DNA of 64,000 nt from Achromobacter sp. MYb9 (GCF_002975275.1 NZ_PCOQ01000017.1:62001-126000); one strand, 5' to 3'. Counted from the first letter of the stretch, positions 44,091-53,213 are shown. A program made the numbers and translations. Notes: generated from the letters alone by a model not told the origin.

Positions 44091-45011
44091 ATGCGAGCGG
44101 TCACCTTCGACCTGGATGTGTTGCGCAGCTTTGTCGCGGGCGTCGACCTGGGTAGTTTCGGGCGCGCCGCGGACCGGCTGGGGCGTTCCACGTCGGCCGT
44201 CAGCGCCCAATTGAAGAAGCTGGAAGAGCAGGCCGGCGTGCCGCTGCTTCGCAAGGAAGGCCGCGGCCTGGCGCTGACCGAGGCGGGCGAAACGATGCTG
44301 GCCTACGCCCGCCGGCTGCTGGCCCTGAACGACCAGGCCTCGCGCGCCGTGCGCGGCGCCGAACTGCAAGGGCGCGTCCGCCTGGGCTTGCAGGAAGACT
44401 TCGGCGAAATGCTGTTGCCGCAGGTGCTGGGCCAGTTCGCAAGGGCGCATCCCAAGGTCAGGATCGAAGCGCGCGTCGGGCGCAATGCCGATTTGCTGGA
44501 ACGCGTCACGCTGGGGCAACTGGACCTGGCGCTGGCCTGGGACCACGACGCGCGCATGCCGCATGGCCAGCGGCTGCTGGAGCTTCCGATGTGCTGGATC
44601 GGGCCGGCGTCGCCCGCCGCGTTCCTGTTTCACGACGACGGCGATCTGCCGCTTGTGGCCTTCGAGGCGCCGTGCCTGTTTCGAGATGGCGCGACCCAGG
44701 CGCTGGACCGCGCGGATCAGCCCTGGATGGCGGCTTTCACCAGCCCCAGCCTGGCGGGCTTGTGGGCGGCCGTTACCGCGGGCTTGGGGCTGGCGGTGCG
44801 TACGCCGTTGGGCTTGCCCCCCACCGTCCGTGCGCTGACGCCGGGCGAGCACGGTTTGCCGGCCCTGCCGTCAATCGCGCTTTCGCTGTATTGGGCCCAG
44901 GCGCAGCCCGACCCCGTGGCCGCCGCGCTGGGCGATATCGTGCGGCAGTGCATTCATGACAGCGCCCCGCGCGCGTTGGCCGGAGATACCCGCCGTGAAT
45001 CGATTCCATGA
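44091..45011 (+). CDS. LysR-family regulator
   Basis: A 306-residue LysR protein: the winged helix LDVLRSFVAGVDLGSFGRAADRLGRSTSAVSAQLKKLEEQAG comes first, then an effector domain. AGGA precedes the ATG at 44091 by seven bases. It is divergent from an MFS gene (42561-43934) and separated from it by an AT-rich 156-bp region, so it probably regulates that transporter. A second LysR gene overlaps its 3' end by 17 bases. Confidence 0.85.
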   Translation: MRAVTFDLDVLRSFVAGVDLGSFGRAADRLGRSTSAVSAQLKKLEEQAGVPLLRKEGRGLALTEAGETMLAYARRLLALNDQASRAVRGAELQGRVRLGLQEDFGEMLLPQVLGQFARAHPKVRIEARVGRNADLLERVTLGQLDLALAWDHDARMPHGQRLLELPMCWIGPASPAAFLFHDDGDLPLVAFEAPCLFRDGATQALDRADQPWMAAFTSPSLAGLWAAVTAGLGLAVRTPLGLPPTVRALTPGEHGLPALPSIALSLYWAQAQPDPVAAALGDIVRQCIHDSAPRALAGDTRRESIP

Positions 45012-45900
45012 AATGACCGTGTTCCTGGCGGTGGCCGAGGCGCAGGGCTTTGCAGCGGCCGCCCGGCGGCTGGGGATGTCCGCGCCCACCGTGACGCGCA
45101 GCGTCGCGGCGCTGGAACGGCGTCTGGGCGCGCTGCTGCTGGTTCGCACCACGCGCAGCTTGCGCCTGACCGAAGCCGGCGAGCGCTACGCCGCCGACTG
45201 CCGCCGCATTCTTGACGAGGTGGAACAGGCTGACGATGCCGCCGCCGGGGTGATGGCGGCGCCGCGCGGCGCGCTCAGCATCACCGCGCCCGCCTTCTTC
45301 GGCGAGCTGCATGTGATGCCGGTCGTGCTGGGCTATCTGCGGGCGCACCGCGACGTGTCGGTGCGCACTTTGCTGGTGGACCGCGTCGTGAACCTGCTGG
45401 ACGAAGGCGTCGATGTCGCCGTGCGCATCGGCGCCTTGCCGGATTCAAGCCTGACCGCGGTGCCGGTGGGGCACGTGCGCCGCGTGGTGTGCGCCGCGCC
45501 GGATTTTCTGCGCCAACACGGCGCGCCCAGGGACTTGGACGCGTTGCCGCGTTTTTGCACCATCACCGCGGCCATGGAAGGGCGCGGCGTGCAATGGCGC
45601 TTCCAGCAAGACGGCCAGCCCCGGCGGGTGAACGTGGATTCGCAGTTGACGGTCACGTCGTTCCAGGCGGCGGTGTTGGCCGCCTGTGAAGGCTGGGGGC
45701 TGACGCAAGTGGTGTCGTATCAGGTGGCCCGGCATCTGGCCAGCGGCGCCTTGCAGGTGGTGCTGCGCGACTTCGAACTGCCCCCGTTGCCGGTGCACGT
45801 GGTGTACCCCGAGGGCCGGAAAAGCTCGGCAAAGGTGCGCAGTTTTGTTGAGTTCTGCGTGCAGGCCTTGCGCCGCGACCTGGCCGCGCTACCGGCCTGA
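44995..45900 (+). CDS. LysR-family regulator
   Basis: A 301-residue LysR protein of the CrgA/AaeR-like subgroup: VNRFHEMTVFLAVAEAQGFAAAARRLGMSAPTVTRSVAALERRLG, then an effector domain with GALSITAPAFFGELHVMP and DLLDEGVDVAVRIG-like sequence. It starts with GTG at 44995, nine bases after GGAG, inside the end of the preceding LysR gene. Two overlapping LysR genes in tandem are unusual. The GST and flavoprotein genes 150 bp downstream could be targets, but this is inference. Confidence 0.83.
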   Translation: MNRFHEMTVFLAVAEAQGFAAAARRLGMSAPTVTRSVAALERRLGALLLVRTTRSLRLTEAGERYAADCRRILDEVEQADDAAAGVMAAPRGALSITAPAFFGELHVMPVVLGYLRAHRDVSVRTLLVDRVVNLLDEGVDVAVRIGALPDSSLTAVPVGHVRRVVCAAPDFLRQHGAPRDLDALPRFCTITAAMEGRGVQWRFQQDGQPRRVNVDSQLTVTSFQAAVLAACEGWGLTQVVSYQVARHLASGALQVVLRDFELPPLPVHVVYPEGRKSSAKVRSFVEFCVQALRRDLAALPA

Positions 45901-46052
45901 CGCGCCGCGATCCTCCACTTCCCCGTCACTTTTTCGGAACGACCCCAGCGTTTCTTTCACCGTGCGCAAGAGTGTCTTGCGGCGGCTGGCTGTTCTCGCC
46001 CCGCGCATGCAGGATCAAGATGGAGCCACGATTCATCCTCTTGAGAAATTCC

Positions 46053-46682
46053 ATGACGACCGCTCCGTTGACCTTCTACAGCTTTCCCTTGTCCGGCCAC
46101 GCGCATCGCGTCGCGCTGATGCTGTCCCTGCTTGACGTGCCGCACCGCCGCGTCGATGTGGACCTGCGTCAGAAAGAACAGAAGCGTCCTGAATTCCTGG
46201 CCATGAACGCGTTCGGCCAAGTGCCGGTGATCGACGACAACGGTGTCGTGCTGGCGGATTCCAATGCCATCCTCGTCTATCTGGCCAAGCGCCATGGCGG
46301 TGGGGCCTGGCTGCCGGAGGATCCCGCTGGCGCGGCCCGCGTGCAACGCTGGTTGTCGGTGGCCGCGGGCCCCTTGGCGAGCGGCCCGGCCGCGGCCCGA
46401 CTGGTGACGGTCTTCGGCGCGTCTTTCGATGTCGAGGCCACGCTGGCGCGTGCGCATGCCTTGCTGTCCGTCATGGACGGCGAGCTTGCGCAGCACGAAT
46501 ACCTGGCAGGCAACGCGCCGACCATCGCGGACGTGGCCTGCTATACCTACGTGGCTCATGCGCCGGAAGGCAACGTGTCGCTGGCGGACTATCCGCATGT
46601 GCGCGCGTGGCTGGCCCGCATCGAAAGCCTGCCGCGCTTCGTGCCGATGGCCAGCACGGCCGCGGGTCTGGTAGCCGCCTGA
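46053..46682 (+). CDS. Glutathione S-transferase
   Basis: A 209-residue GST. The thioredoxin-fold N-domain starts TFYSFPLSGHAHRVALMLSLL, with a Ser in the catalytic region, and contains the glutathione-binding FGQVPVIDDNG and LADSNAILVYLA. The helical C-domain ends in YPHVRAWLARIESLPRF. It conjugates or reduces electrophiles with glutathione. It is followed after 31 bp by an FMN-barrel protein gene, probably in one operon. Confidence 0.88.
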   Translation: MTTAPLTFYSFPLSGHAHRVALMLSLLDVPHRRVDVDLRQKEQKRPEFLAMNAFGQVPVIDDNGVVLADSNAILVYLAKRHGGGAWLPEDPAGAARVQRWLSVAAGPLASGPAAARLVTVFGASFDVEATLARAHALLSVMDGELAQHEYLAGNAPTIADVACYTYVAHAPEGNVSLADYPHVRAWLARIESLPRFVPMASTAAGLVAA

Positions 46683-46713
46683 ACACCGGCGCCATGCCGG
46701 CAAGGAGCACGTC

Positions 46714-47715
46714 ATGAACGTTTCTGATCCTGTCCTGGATTCGCCGCCCTGGCACGCAGGCGAGCGGCGGCTGCAAGCCCGCGCGGGCGTGGCCGACCGC
46801 ATGGCGCAAATAGGCCCCAAGGTCGTGCGCGACTATATGCCGGACCAGCATCGCGAGTTCTTCGCCCAGTTGCCTTTCCTAGTGATGGGCACGGTGGATG
46901 AGCAGGGCGATCCGTGGGCGGGCGTGCTGGAAGGGCTGCCGGGATTTGCGGTGTCGCCCGACGCGCGAACCCTGCGCGTGGCGGCCGTGCCGGATGCCGA
47001 CGATCCCCTGCTTGCCGGCCTGGGCCCGGACCAGGCAGTCGGTCTGCTGGGAATCGAACTGCATACCCGGCGCCGCAACCGCATGAATGGCCGGGTCGCG
47101 GCCTGGGACGGCAAGCGCTTCGATGTCGCCGTGGCCCAATCGTTCGGCAATTGCCCGCAATACATCCAGTCGCGGGATTTCCATTTTTCGCGCGCGCCGT
47201 CATTGCGCTTTCCTGGCGCGGCACGCGTGCGCGATGGGCTGGACGACGCGGGGCGCGCATTGATCTCGGCCTCTGATACGTTTTTTGTCGCAAGCTATGT
47301 CGACGCCGACGCGCGCGGCGGTCGCGCGGTGGACGTGTCGCATCGCGGCGGCAAACCCGGCTTCGTGCGCGTCGACGGCAACGTGCTGACGATTCCCGAC
47401 TTCTCGGGCAACCGCTTCTTCAACACGCTGGGCAATCTGGCGGCGAATCCGCGCGCGGGTCTGGTCTTCATCGATTTCGCGCGCGGCGACATCCTGCAAC
47501 TGTCGGGACGGGCGGAAGTGATCCTTGATAGTCCCGAGATCGATGCCTTCGCCGGGGCAGAGCGCCTGTGGCGCGTGGACGTGCGCCGCGCGGTGTGGCG
47601 GCCGGGGGCGCTGGCGCTGCGGTGGACGTTCGATGCGTATTCGCCGACGGCGCTGGCCACGGGGCAGTGGCCGGCGGCCGATGCCGATTCGTCGGGGCAG
47701 GCGCCCGGGCCCTAA
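46714..47715 (+). CDS. PNPOx-like split-barrel flavin-binding protein
   Basis: A 333-residue protein of the pyridoxamine-phosphate-oxidase-like superfamily. FFAQLPFLVMGTVDEQGDPWAGVLEG is a first split barrel; a second barrel region holds FFVASYVDADARGGRAVDVSHRGGKPGFVRVDGNVLTIPDFSGNRFFNTLGNLAANPRAGLVFIDF. Such proteins bind FMN or F420-like cofactors and often have no assigned reaction. AAGGAG lies seven bases before the ATG. Cotranscription with the GST suggests a detoxification role. The last four bases overlap the HxlR gene. Confidence 0.82.
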   Translation: MNVSDPVLDSPPWHAGERRLQARAGVADRMAQIGPKVVRDYMPDQHREFFAQLPFLVMGTVDEQGDPWAGVLEGLPGFAVSPDARTLRVAAVPDADDPLLAGLGPDQAVGLLGIELHTRRRNRMNGRVAAWDGKRFDVAVAQSFGNCPQYIQSRDFHFSRAPSLRFPGAARVRDGLDDAGRALISASDTFFVASYVDADARGGRAVDVSHRGGKPGFVRVDGNVLTIPDFSGNRFFNTLGNLAANPRAGLVFIDFARGDILQLSGRAEVILDSPEIDAFAGAERLWRVDVRRAVWRPGALALRWTFDAYSPTALATGQWPAADADSSGQAPGP

Positions 47716-48167
47716 GCGCCCGGCGTGGTCTTTTGCACCACGGTGTCTTCCGGGTCCAGCAGCCGCCCGTCCTGTGCGCGGATCTCCAGCCGGCGCACCG
47801 TTTGGCCGCGCTTGCGGTCGATCAGCGTAGAGTGCGCTTCGGCGGGAGCGTAGTAGTGGTCTTCGCCCCATTGGCGCAAGCCCACGATCACCGGAAACAG
47901 GGCGCGGCCCTTTTCCGTCAGCACGTATTCCTGGTAGGCGCTGCCGTCCGATGCGGGGACGGCGGTAAGAATGCCGTGGGCGACCAGCGTGCGCAGCCGG
48001 TCGCTGAGGATGTTCTTGGCCACCCCCAGGCTCTTCTGGAATTCGCCGAAGCGCCGCAAACCGTCGAACGCGTCGCGCACGATCAACAGCGACCACCAGT
48101 CGCCAATCGCGTCTAACGAGCGGGCCACCGGGCAGGCGGCGCCTTCAAGGCTGGTGCGTTTGACCAT
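47712..48167 (-). CDS. HxlR-family transcriptional regulator
   Basis: A 151-residue winged-helix protein. CPVARSLDAIGDWWSLLIVRDAFDGLRRFGEFQKSLGVAKNILSDRLRTLVAHGIL is the HxlR signature, with the single conserved Cys near the start, a possible redox or electrophile sensor. ATG 48167 is preferred to 48185. The gene is divergent from an MFS transporter, and the two 17-bp palindromes between them are its likely operators. Operator A also covers a TATAAT in its own promoter orientation, so autoregulation is expected. Confidence 0.87.
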   Translation of the reverse strand: MVKRTSLEGAACPVARSLDAIGDWWSLLIVRDAFDGLRRFGEFQKSLGVAKNILSDRLRTLVAHGILTAVPASDGSAYQEYVLTEKGRALFPVIVGLRQWGEDHYYAPAEAHSTLIDRKRGQTVRRLEIRAQDGRLLDPEDTVVQKTTPGA

Positions 48168-48218
48168 GTCGGGCCCTTTCAACAAGAGGATGGCGATGAC
48201 GGCGGATCGAACTTAATG

Positions 48219-48269
48219 GTTGCATTATAAAACCTTAAGATCTAGCATTCTGGTTTCGTAATAAAACCA
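48219..48269. promoter_or_regulatory. Paired 17-bp operators in the hxlR-MFS intergenic region
   Basis: Site A (48219-48235) and site B (48253-48269) both follow GGTT-N9-AACC and share most inner bases (GGTTNCNTNATAAAACC). Their centres are 34 bp apart, about three helical turns. On the minus strand site A contains a perfect TATAAT for the hxlR-like gene. On the plus strand TTGCAT (48221-48226) and TAGCAT (48244-48249), spaced by 17 bp, could drive the transporter gene. Confidence 0.7.
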
Positions 48270-48282
48270 TATTGGAAATCCG

Positions 48283-49509
48283 ATGCCTTCCCTATCCGAC
48301 GCCTCCGAACGCGATGCCGCGGCGCCGATGCCGACATGGCTGGTGATGCTGCTGGCGGTGGCCTGCGCACTGAGCGTGGCCAACGTGTATTACGCGCAGC
48401 CCTTGCTGGACGCCATCGGACGCGAGTTCATGCTGGACGATAGCGCCGTGGGCATCGTCATCAGCGCCACCCAGCTTGGGTGCGCGCTGGCCTTGTTGTT
48501 CGTCGTTCCGCTTGGGGATCTGCTGGACCGCCGCCGGCTGATGATCGGACAGTTGGGGTTGCTGGTACTGGCGCTAGGCGCCGTGGCGTTGGCGGGCAGC
48601 ACGCCGTGGCTGTTGGCGGGCATGGTGGCGTTGGGCCTGCTGGGCACCGCGATGACGCAGGGCTTGCTGGCCTTGTCCGCCGCACTGGCGGCGCCGGCGG
48701 AACGCGGCCGGGTCGTGGGCGCCGCGCAGGGCGGGGTGGTCATCGGCCTGCTGTTGGCGCGGACGGTGGCCGGGCTGGTCGCGGATGCGTGGGGATGGCG
48801 CGCGGTGTATCTCGTGTCGGCGGCGCTGGCGGCTCTGTTGGCCTGGGTGCTGATGCGTCGCTTGCCGCAACGCCGCTTGCCCGTGGCGAACCTGTCGTAC
48901 TGGGCGCTGCTGCGGTCGCTGTATGCGCTGTTGGCAACAGAACCCGTGTTGCGCGTGCGCGGCATGATCGCGCTGCTGATGTTCGCGGCGATCAGCGCGT
49001 TCTGGACGGCGCTGGTGTTGCCGCTGGCCGCGCCGCCGTATTCCCTGTCGCACACGGCCATCGGCGCGTTCGGGCTGGTGGGCGTGTTGGGCGTGCTGAT
49101 GGCGGCGCGCGCCGGCCGGTGGGCGGACCGCGGGCTGGGCCAGCGCACCACTGCGGCGGGCTTGTTGCTGTTGTGCCTGGCGTGGGCGCCCATCGCCATG
49201 CTCGACCAAAGCCTGTGGGCGCTGGCGCTGGGCGTATTGATCCTGGACGTGGGGCTGCAAGCGCTGCACGTGACCAACCAGACGATGATCTTCAGCATCA
49301 GCGCGCAGGCGCATAGTCGCCTGGTGGGGGCCTACATGATGTTCTACGCGGTCGGCAGCGGACTGGGGGCCATCGCGTCGACGGCGACCTATGCGCGGGC
49401 GGGATGGCTTGGCGTCTGCGTGCTGGGCGCCGGCATCAGCGTGGCGGCGCTGCTGTTTTGGGCGGTGACGTTGCCGCGCAAGACGGCGGCAGCGGCGCTG
49501 CGGTGCTGA
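48283..49509 (+). CDS. MFS transporter under probable HxlR control
   Basis: A 408-residue twelve-helix MFS protein. The N-half has VANVYYAQPLLDAIGREF and PLGDLLDRRRLMIG (motif A); the C-half has ARAGRWADRGLGQRTTAAG. The YYAQPLL stretch is typical of the DHA1 drug-efflux-like group. The substrate is unknown, but divergence from an HxlR regulator, together with the GST/flavoprotein pair behind it, points to export of a toxic compound. A strong terminator follows. Confidence 0.84.
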   Translation: MPSLSDASERDAAAPMPTWLVMLLAVACALSVANVYYAQPLLDAIGREFMLDDSAVGIVISATQLGCALALLFVVPLGDLLDRRRLMIGQLGLLVLALGAVALAGSTPWLLAGMVALGLLGTAMTQGLLALSAALAAPAERGRVVGAAQGGVVIGLLLARTVAGLVADAWGWRAVYLVSAALAALLAWVLMRRLPQRRLPVANLSYWALLRSLYALLATEPVLRVRGMIALLMFAAISAFWTALVLPLAAPPYSLSHTAIGAFGLVGVLGVLMAARAGRWADRGLGQRTTAAGLLLLCLAWAPIAMLDQSLWALALGVLILDVGLQALHVTNQTMIFSISAQAHSRLVGAYMMFYAVGSGLGAIASTATYARAGWLGVCVLGAGISVAALLFWAVTLPRKTAAAALRC

Positions 49510-49541
49510 AGCGGCAGTCCTGCAAGCCCTGCGCGCCAATG

Positions 49542-49569
49542 CGAAAGACCGCGAAATCGCGGTCTTTCG
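49542..49569. terminator. Bidirectional terminator between the MFS and acyl-CoA dehydrogenase genes
   Basis: CGAAAGACCGCG and CGCGGTCTTTCG form a perfect 12-bp stem with a 4-base loop. A-rich and T-rich bases inside the stem allow use from both strands. It lies exactly between two convergent genes. Confidence 0.75.
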
Positions 49570-49590
49570 GTCTGGCGTCTACAAGTACGG

Positions 49591-51360
49591 TTACGGCTGG
49601 ATGTCGTAGTCCTTGGCGCCCAGCACCACGGCGGCCAGCCCCGGCGCCTGCGTCAGTTTGTGCAGCGCATAGCACTGGACCGTGGCGATCTTGGCCTGGT
49701 GGAACTCGGGGTCTTCATGCTGGCGGTCCAGGCTGACGAGCAGTGCGCGCGCCATCTGCCAGCCGGCCAGGGTGGTGCCGGCCAGCAGCAGGTAGGGCAC
49801 CGCCGAACCGAACACGGCGTTCGGGGCGCTGGCGGCGTTGGCCAGCACGAAGTCCACCACATTCCCCAATGCCAGACGTGCCTGGCGCAACGGCTTAAGC
49901 ACCAGGGTGGCGGCCGGTTCGCTGCGCGATTCCAATTCCGCTTCCGTCTGGCGGACGGCTTCCAGCAGTGCTTGAGCCACGGCGCCGCCGTCACGAAGCG
50001 TCTTGCGGCCGACCAGGTCATTGGCCTGGATGGCGGTCGTGCCCTCGTAGATGGTCAGGATGCGGGCGTCGCGGTAGTACTGGGCCGCGCCGGTTTCTTC
50101 GATGAAGCCCATGCCGCCATGCACCTGCACGCCCAGGCTGGTCACGTCGATGGACATTTCGGTGCACCAGCCCTTGACGATGGGCACCAGGAATTCCTGG
50201 ACGGCCAGATGGCGTCGGCGCGCGTCGGGATCGGGGTTGGCGTGCGCCTGGTCGGCATGGCCGGCGGTGACGTAGGCCAGCGCGCGGCCGGCCTCCGTCA
50301 AGGCGCGCATGGTGCCGAGCATGCGGCGCACGTCGGGATGCTGGATGATGGCCACGGCCTCGCGCGAAGATCCGTCCACCGGGCGGCTCTGCACGCGCTC
50401 GGCGGCATAGGCCAGCGCGTGCTGATAGGCGCGGTCGGCAATGGCGATGCCCTGCACGCCCACGGCATAGCGCGCGGCGTTCATCATGATGAACATGGCG
50501 TCCAGCCCACGGTTCTCCTGGCCGACCAGGTACCCCAGCGCGCCGCCTTCGTCGCCGAACTGCAAGGTGGCGGTGGGGCTGGCCTTGATGCCCAGCTTGT
50601 GTTCGATGGACACGCAGGCGACGTCGTTGCGGGCGCCCAGCGAGCCGTCTTCGTTCACCAGGAACTTGGGCACCAGGAAGAGCGAAATGCCCTTGACGCC
50701 TTCGGGGGCATCGGGCAACCGGGCCAGCACCAGGTGCAGGATGTTCTCGGTCAGGTCGTGATCGCCGTAGGTGATGAAGATCTTCGTGCCCGACAGGCGG
50801 TAGGTGCCGTCGCCCACCGGTTGCGCACGGGTGCGGATCATGGCCAGGTCCGAGCCCGCCTGCGGCTCGGTCAGGTTCATCGTGCCGGTCCATTGGCCCG
50901 AGATCATGGGGCCGATGAAGCGCTTTTTCAGCTCGGGCGATCCGGCCGTCAGCAGCGCCTCGATGGCGCCATTGGTCAGCAGCGGGCACAACGCGAATGA
51001 CAGGTTCGCGGCATTCAGCATTTCGGAACACGGCGAACCGATCAAGCCGGGCAGGCCCTGGCCGCCATACTCGACCGGATGCGACATGCCCTGCCAGCCG
51101 GCTTCCGTGTACTGGCGGAAAGCCTCCTTGAAACCCGGCGAGGTGGTGACGGCGCCGTCGCGCCAGGCGCTGGGTTCGCGGTCGGCGGGGTGGTTCAGCG
51201 GCGCCAGGACGTCGGCGGTGAAGTGGGCGGATTCTTCCAGCACCGCCTGGGCGGTGTCGGGCGTGGCCTCCTCGAAACCGGGCAGGGCGGCAACTTGCGG
51301 CAGTCCGGCCAGATGGTTCAACACGAACAGCATGTCTTTCACGGGGGCTTGGTACGTCAT
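49591..51360 (-). CDS. Acyl-CoA dehydrogenase (large, DmdC-like subgroup)
   Basis: A 589-residue FAD-dependent dehydrogenase. The N-terminal extension and C-terminal extra domain (about 460-585) place it in the approximately 600-residue subgroup that includes DmdC and VLCAD-like bacterial enzymes. Motifs are MNLTEPQAGSDLAMIRTRA (FAD/substrate), KIFITYGDHDL and ARILTIYEGTTAIQANDLVGRK, which contains the likely catalytic Glu. It introduces a 2,3-double bond into an acyl-CoA and passes electrons to ETF. It forms an operon with the ligase gene 40 bp upstream. The acyl substrate is not determined. Confidence 0.87.
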   Translation of the reverse strand: MTYQAPVKDMLFVLNHLAGLPQVAALPGFEEATPDTAQAVLEESAHFTADVLAPLNHPADREPSAWRDGAVTTSPGFKEAFRQYTEAGWQGMSHPVEYGGQGLPGLIGSPCSEMLNAANLSFALCPLLTNGAIEALLTAGSPELKKRFIGPMISGQWTGTMNLTEPQAGSDLAMIRTRAQPVGDGTYRLSGTKIFITYGDHDLTENILHLVLARLPDAPEGVKGISLFLVPKFLVNEDGSLGARNDVACVSIEHKLGIKASPTATLQFGDEGGALGYLVGQENRGLDAMFIMMNAARYAVGVQGIAIADRAYQHALAYAAERVQSRPVDGSSREAVAIIQHPDVRRMLGTMRALTEAGRALAYVTAGHADQAHANPDPDARRRHLAVQEFLVPIVKGWCTEMSIDVTSLGVQVHGGMGFIEETGAAQYYRDARILTIYEGTTAIQANDLVGRKTLRDGGAVAQALLEAVRQTEAELESRSEPAATLVLKPLRQARLALGNVVDFVLANAASAPNAVFGSAVPYLLLAGTTLAGWQMARALLVSLDRQHEDPEFHQAKIATVQCYALHKLTQAPGLAAVVLGAKDYDIQP

Positions 51361-51400
51361 GGCGTCGGAGCTCCTGGATAGGGTTGTACGGGGCCGGTGT

Positions 51401-53095
51401 TCAGCCGGCCTGATCGGGTTTGGAACCGGGTTTGGAATCCGGTGCGGGGCCGGGCGCGGCGACGTCGATGGCCCGGGTCGCGCCCACTGCGGCGCGCAGT
51501 TCGAATTTCTGGATCTTGCCGGTGGAGGTCTTGGGCAATTCGCCGAAGCGCACGGCGCGAGGCACCTTGAATCCCGGCAGCAGCAGCTTGCAATGCGCGA
51601 TGATGGCTTCGGCGGTGGCGGTGCAGCCGGGCTTGAGTTCGACGAAGGCGCAGGGCGTTTCGCCCCATTTGGGATCCGGCATGGCCACCACCGCCACGGC
51701 CGCGACGGCGGGGTGGCGGTACAGCGCGTCTTCGACCTCGATGCTGGAGATGTTCTCGCCGCCCGAGATGATGATGTCCTTGCTGCGGTCTTTGATGCGG
51801 ACGTAGCCGTCGGCGGTCATCACGCCCAGGTCGCCGGTATGGAACCAGCCTCCTGCGAAGGCGTCTTCGGTGGCGCGCTCGTTCTTCAGGTACCCCTTCA
51901 TGCAGATGTTGCCGCGGAACATGATCTCGCCCACGGTCTGCTCATCGGCGGGCACCTCTTGCATTGTGTCGGGGTCGCGCACTGAAATGCCGGCCTGCAA
52001 GTGGTAGCGCACCCCCTGGCGAGCGGTCAGCAGGGCGCGGCGATCGTCGTCCAGCGCGTCCCAGGCGTCCTGGCGGGCGCAGACCGCGGCCGGCCCGTAG
52101 ACTTCCGTCAGTCCGTACACATGGGTCAGTTCGAAGCCGATGTCGCGCATCTTGGCGATGACGGCGGGCGCGGGCGCGGCGCCCGCCACCATGGTGCGCA
52201 CGGTATGCGTGATGCCGGCGCGCATCTCGGCCGGCGCATTGGCCAGCGCGCTTTGCACGATGGGCGCGCCGCAGTAGTGGGTGACGCCTTCGTCGCGGAT
52301 CAGGTCGAACACGGTCTTGGGGTCGAACTTGCGCAGGCACACGTTCACGCCGGCCCGGGCGGCGACGGTCCAGGGGAAGCACCAGCCGTTGCAGTGGAAC
52401 ATCGGCAGGGTCCACAGATAGACCGCGTGCTTGGGCATGTCCCATTCAAGGATGTTGCTGACCGCGTTGAGGTAGGCCCCGCGGTAGTGGTAGACCACGC
52501 CCTTGGGGTCGCCGGTGGTGCCGGACGTGTAGTTCAGCGCGATGGCGTCCCACTCGTCGGCGGGCGGCTGCCAGTCGTAGCGGGCCGCGGCGCCGGCCAG
52601 GAAGGCCTCGTAGTCGGTTGCGCCCGGCAGGGTGGCGGGCGCGCCGTCCAGGTCGTGCACGGAAATAATCTTCAGATGCGGGAATTCGGCGCGCGCGCGC
52701 TGGGCGACGTCGGCGTACTCGGTGTCGACGATCAGTGCGCGGGCTTCGCCGTGGCCCAGCATGAACAGCACGCTGGGCGCGTCCAGCCGGGTGTTCAGCG
52801 TGTTGAGCACGGCGCCCAGCATAGGCACGCCGAAATGCGCCTCGACCATGGCCGGGATGTTGGGCAGCATCACCGCGACGGTGTCGCCGCGGCGGATGCC
52901 GGCCTGCGACAGCGCGTTCGCCAGCCGCTGAGCGCGTTCATACGTCTGCGCCCAGGTGCGCCGGACCGTGCCGTGCACCACGGCCAGGCGGTGGCCGTAG
53001 ACCTCCGCCGCCCGCGCAATGAAATCCACGGGGGTCAAGGCTTCGTAGTTGGCGTCGCGGCGCGTCAGGCCGTGGTCGAACATGCTGCTGCTCAT
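51401..53095 (-). CDS. Acyl-CoA synthetase (AMP-forming)
   Basis: A 564-residue adenylate-forming ligase. LNYTSGTTGDPKGVV is the P-loop motif, VYGLTEVYGP the A5 motif, GWFHTGDLGVMTADGYVRIKDRSKDIIISGGENIS the hinge region, and LPKTSTGKIQKFELR carries the catalytic Lys. It resembles medium-chain and aromatic/methylthiopropionyl (DmdB-like) ligases; the exact acid is unknown. It activates the substrate for the downstream dehydrogenase. It is divergent from a Crp/Fnr regulator across a region with two dyads. Confidence 0.88.
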   Translation of the reverse strand: MSSSMFDHGLTRRDANYEALTPVDFIARAAEVYGHRLAVVHGTVRRTWAQTYERAQRLANALSQAGIRRGDTVAVMLPNIPAMVEAHFGVPMLGAVLNTLNTRLDAPSVLFMLGHGEARALIVDTEYADVAQRARAEFPHLKIISVHDLDGAPATLPGATDYEAFLAGAAARYDWQPPADEWDAIALNYTSGTTGDPKGVVYHYRGAYLNAVSNILEWDMPKHAVYLWTLPMFHCNGWCFPWTVAARAGVNVCLRKFDPKTVFDLIRDEGVTHYCGAPIVQSALANAPAEMRAGITHTVRTMVAGAAPAPAVIAKMRDIGFELTHVYGLTEVYGPAAVCARQDAWDALDDDRRALLTARQGVRYHLQAGISVRDPDTMQEVPADEQTVGEIMFRGNICMKGYLKNERATEDAFAGGWFHTGDLGVMTADGYVRIKDRSKDIIISGGENISSIEVEDALYRHPAVAAVAVVAMPDPKWGETPCAFVELKPGCTATAEAIIAHCKLLLPGFKVPRAVRFGELPKTSTGKIQKFELRAAVGATRAIDVAAPGPAPDSKPGSKPDQAG

Positions 53096-53137
53096 GCGTT
53101 GTCTCCGGGCGGGGCGCAGGGGGCCCCTTATCTATTT

Positions 53138-53155
53138 CGGGAACGTTGATTCCCG
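53138..53155. promoter_or_regulatory. 18-bp dyad upstream of the acyl-CoA synthetase gene
   Basis: CGGGAA-N6-TTCCCG is a perfect inverted repeat 43 bp upstream of the ligase start. Its position, close to the start in the divergent gap, fits an operator that blocks transcription. The binding protein is unknown. Confidence 0.5.
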
Positions 53156-53191
53156 TCGCTTGCGCCAGCTTAGGACGGGCCGGAAAATACT

Positions 53192-53213
53192 GTCTGTCGC
53201 CTGCATGACAGAC
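53192..53213. promoter_or_regulatory. 22-bp dyad in the ligase-crp/fnr divergent region
   Basis: GTCTGTC-N8-GACAGAC is a perfect inverted repeat of 7-bp arms with an 8-bp spacer. The 22-bp span equals a CRP-type site. It lies midway between the acyl-CoA ligase gene and the Crp/Fnr gene at 53257, so the latter is the natural candidate to bind it and control both genes. Confidence 0.6.

Noticed and set aside
49591..53095. DmdB-DmdC methylthiopropionate (DMSP) pathway
   Set aside because: The ligase and dehydrogenase resemble those subgroups, but no further DMSP gene is nearby and similar pairs act on other acyl-CoAs. I kept generic names.
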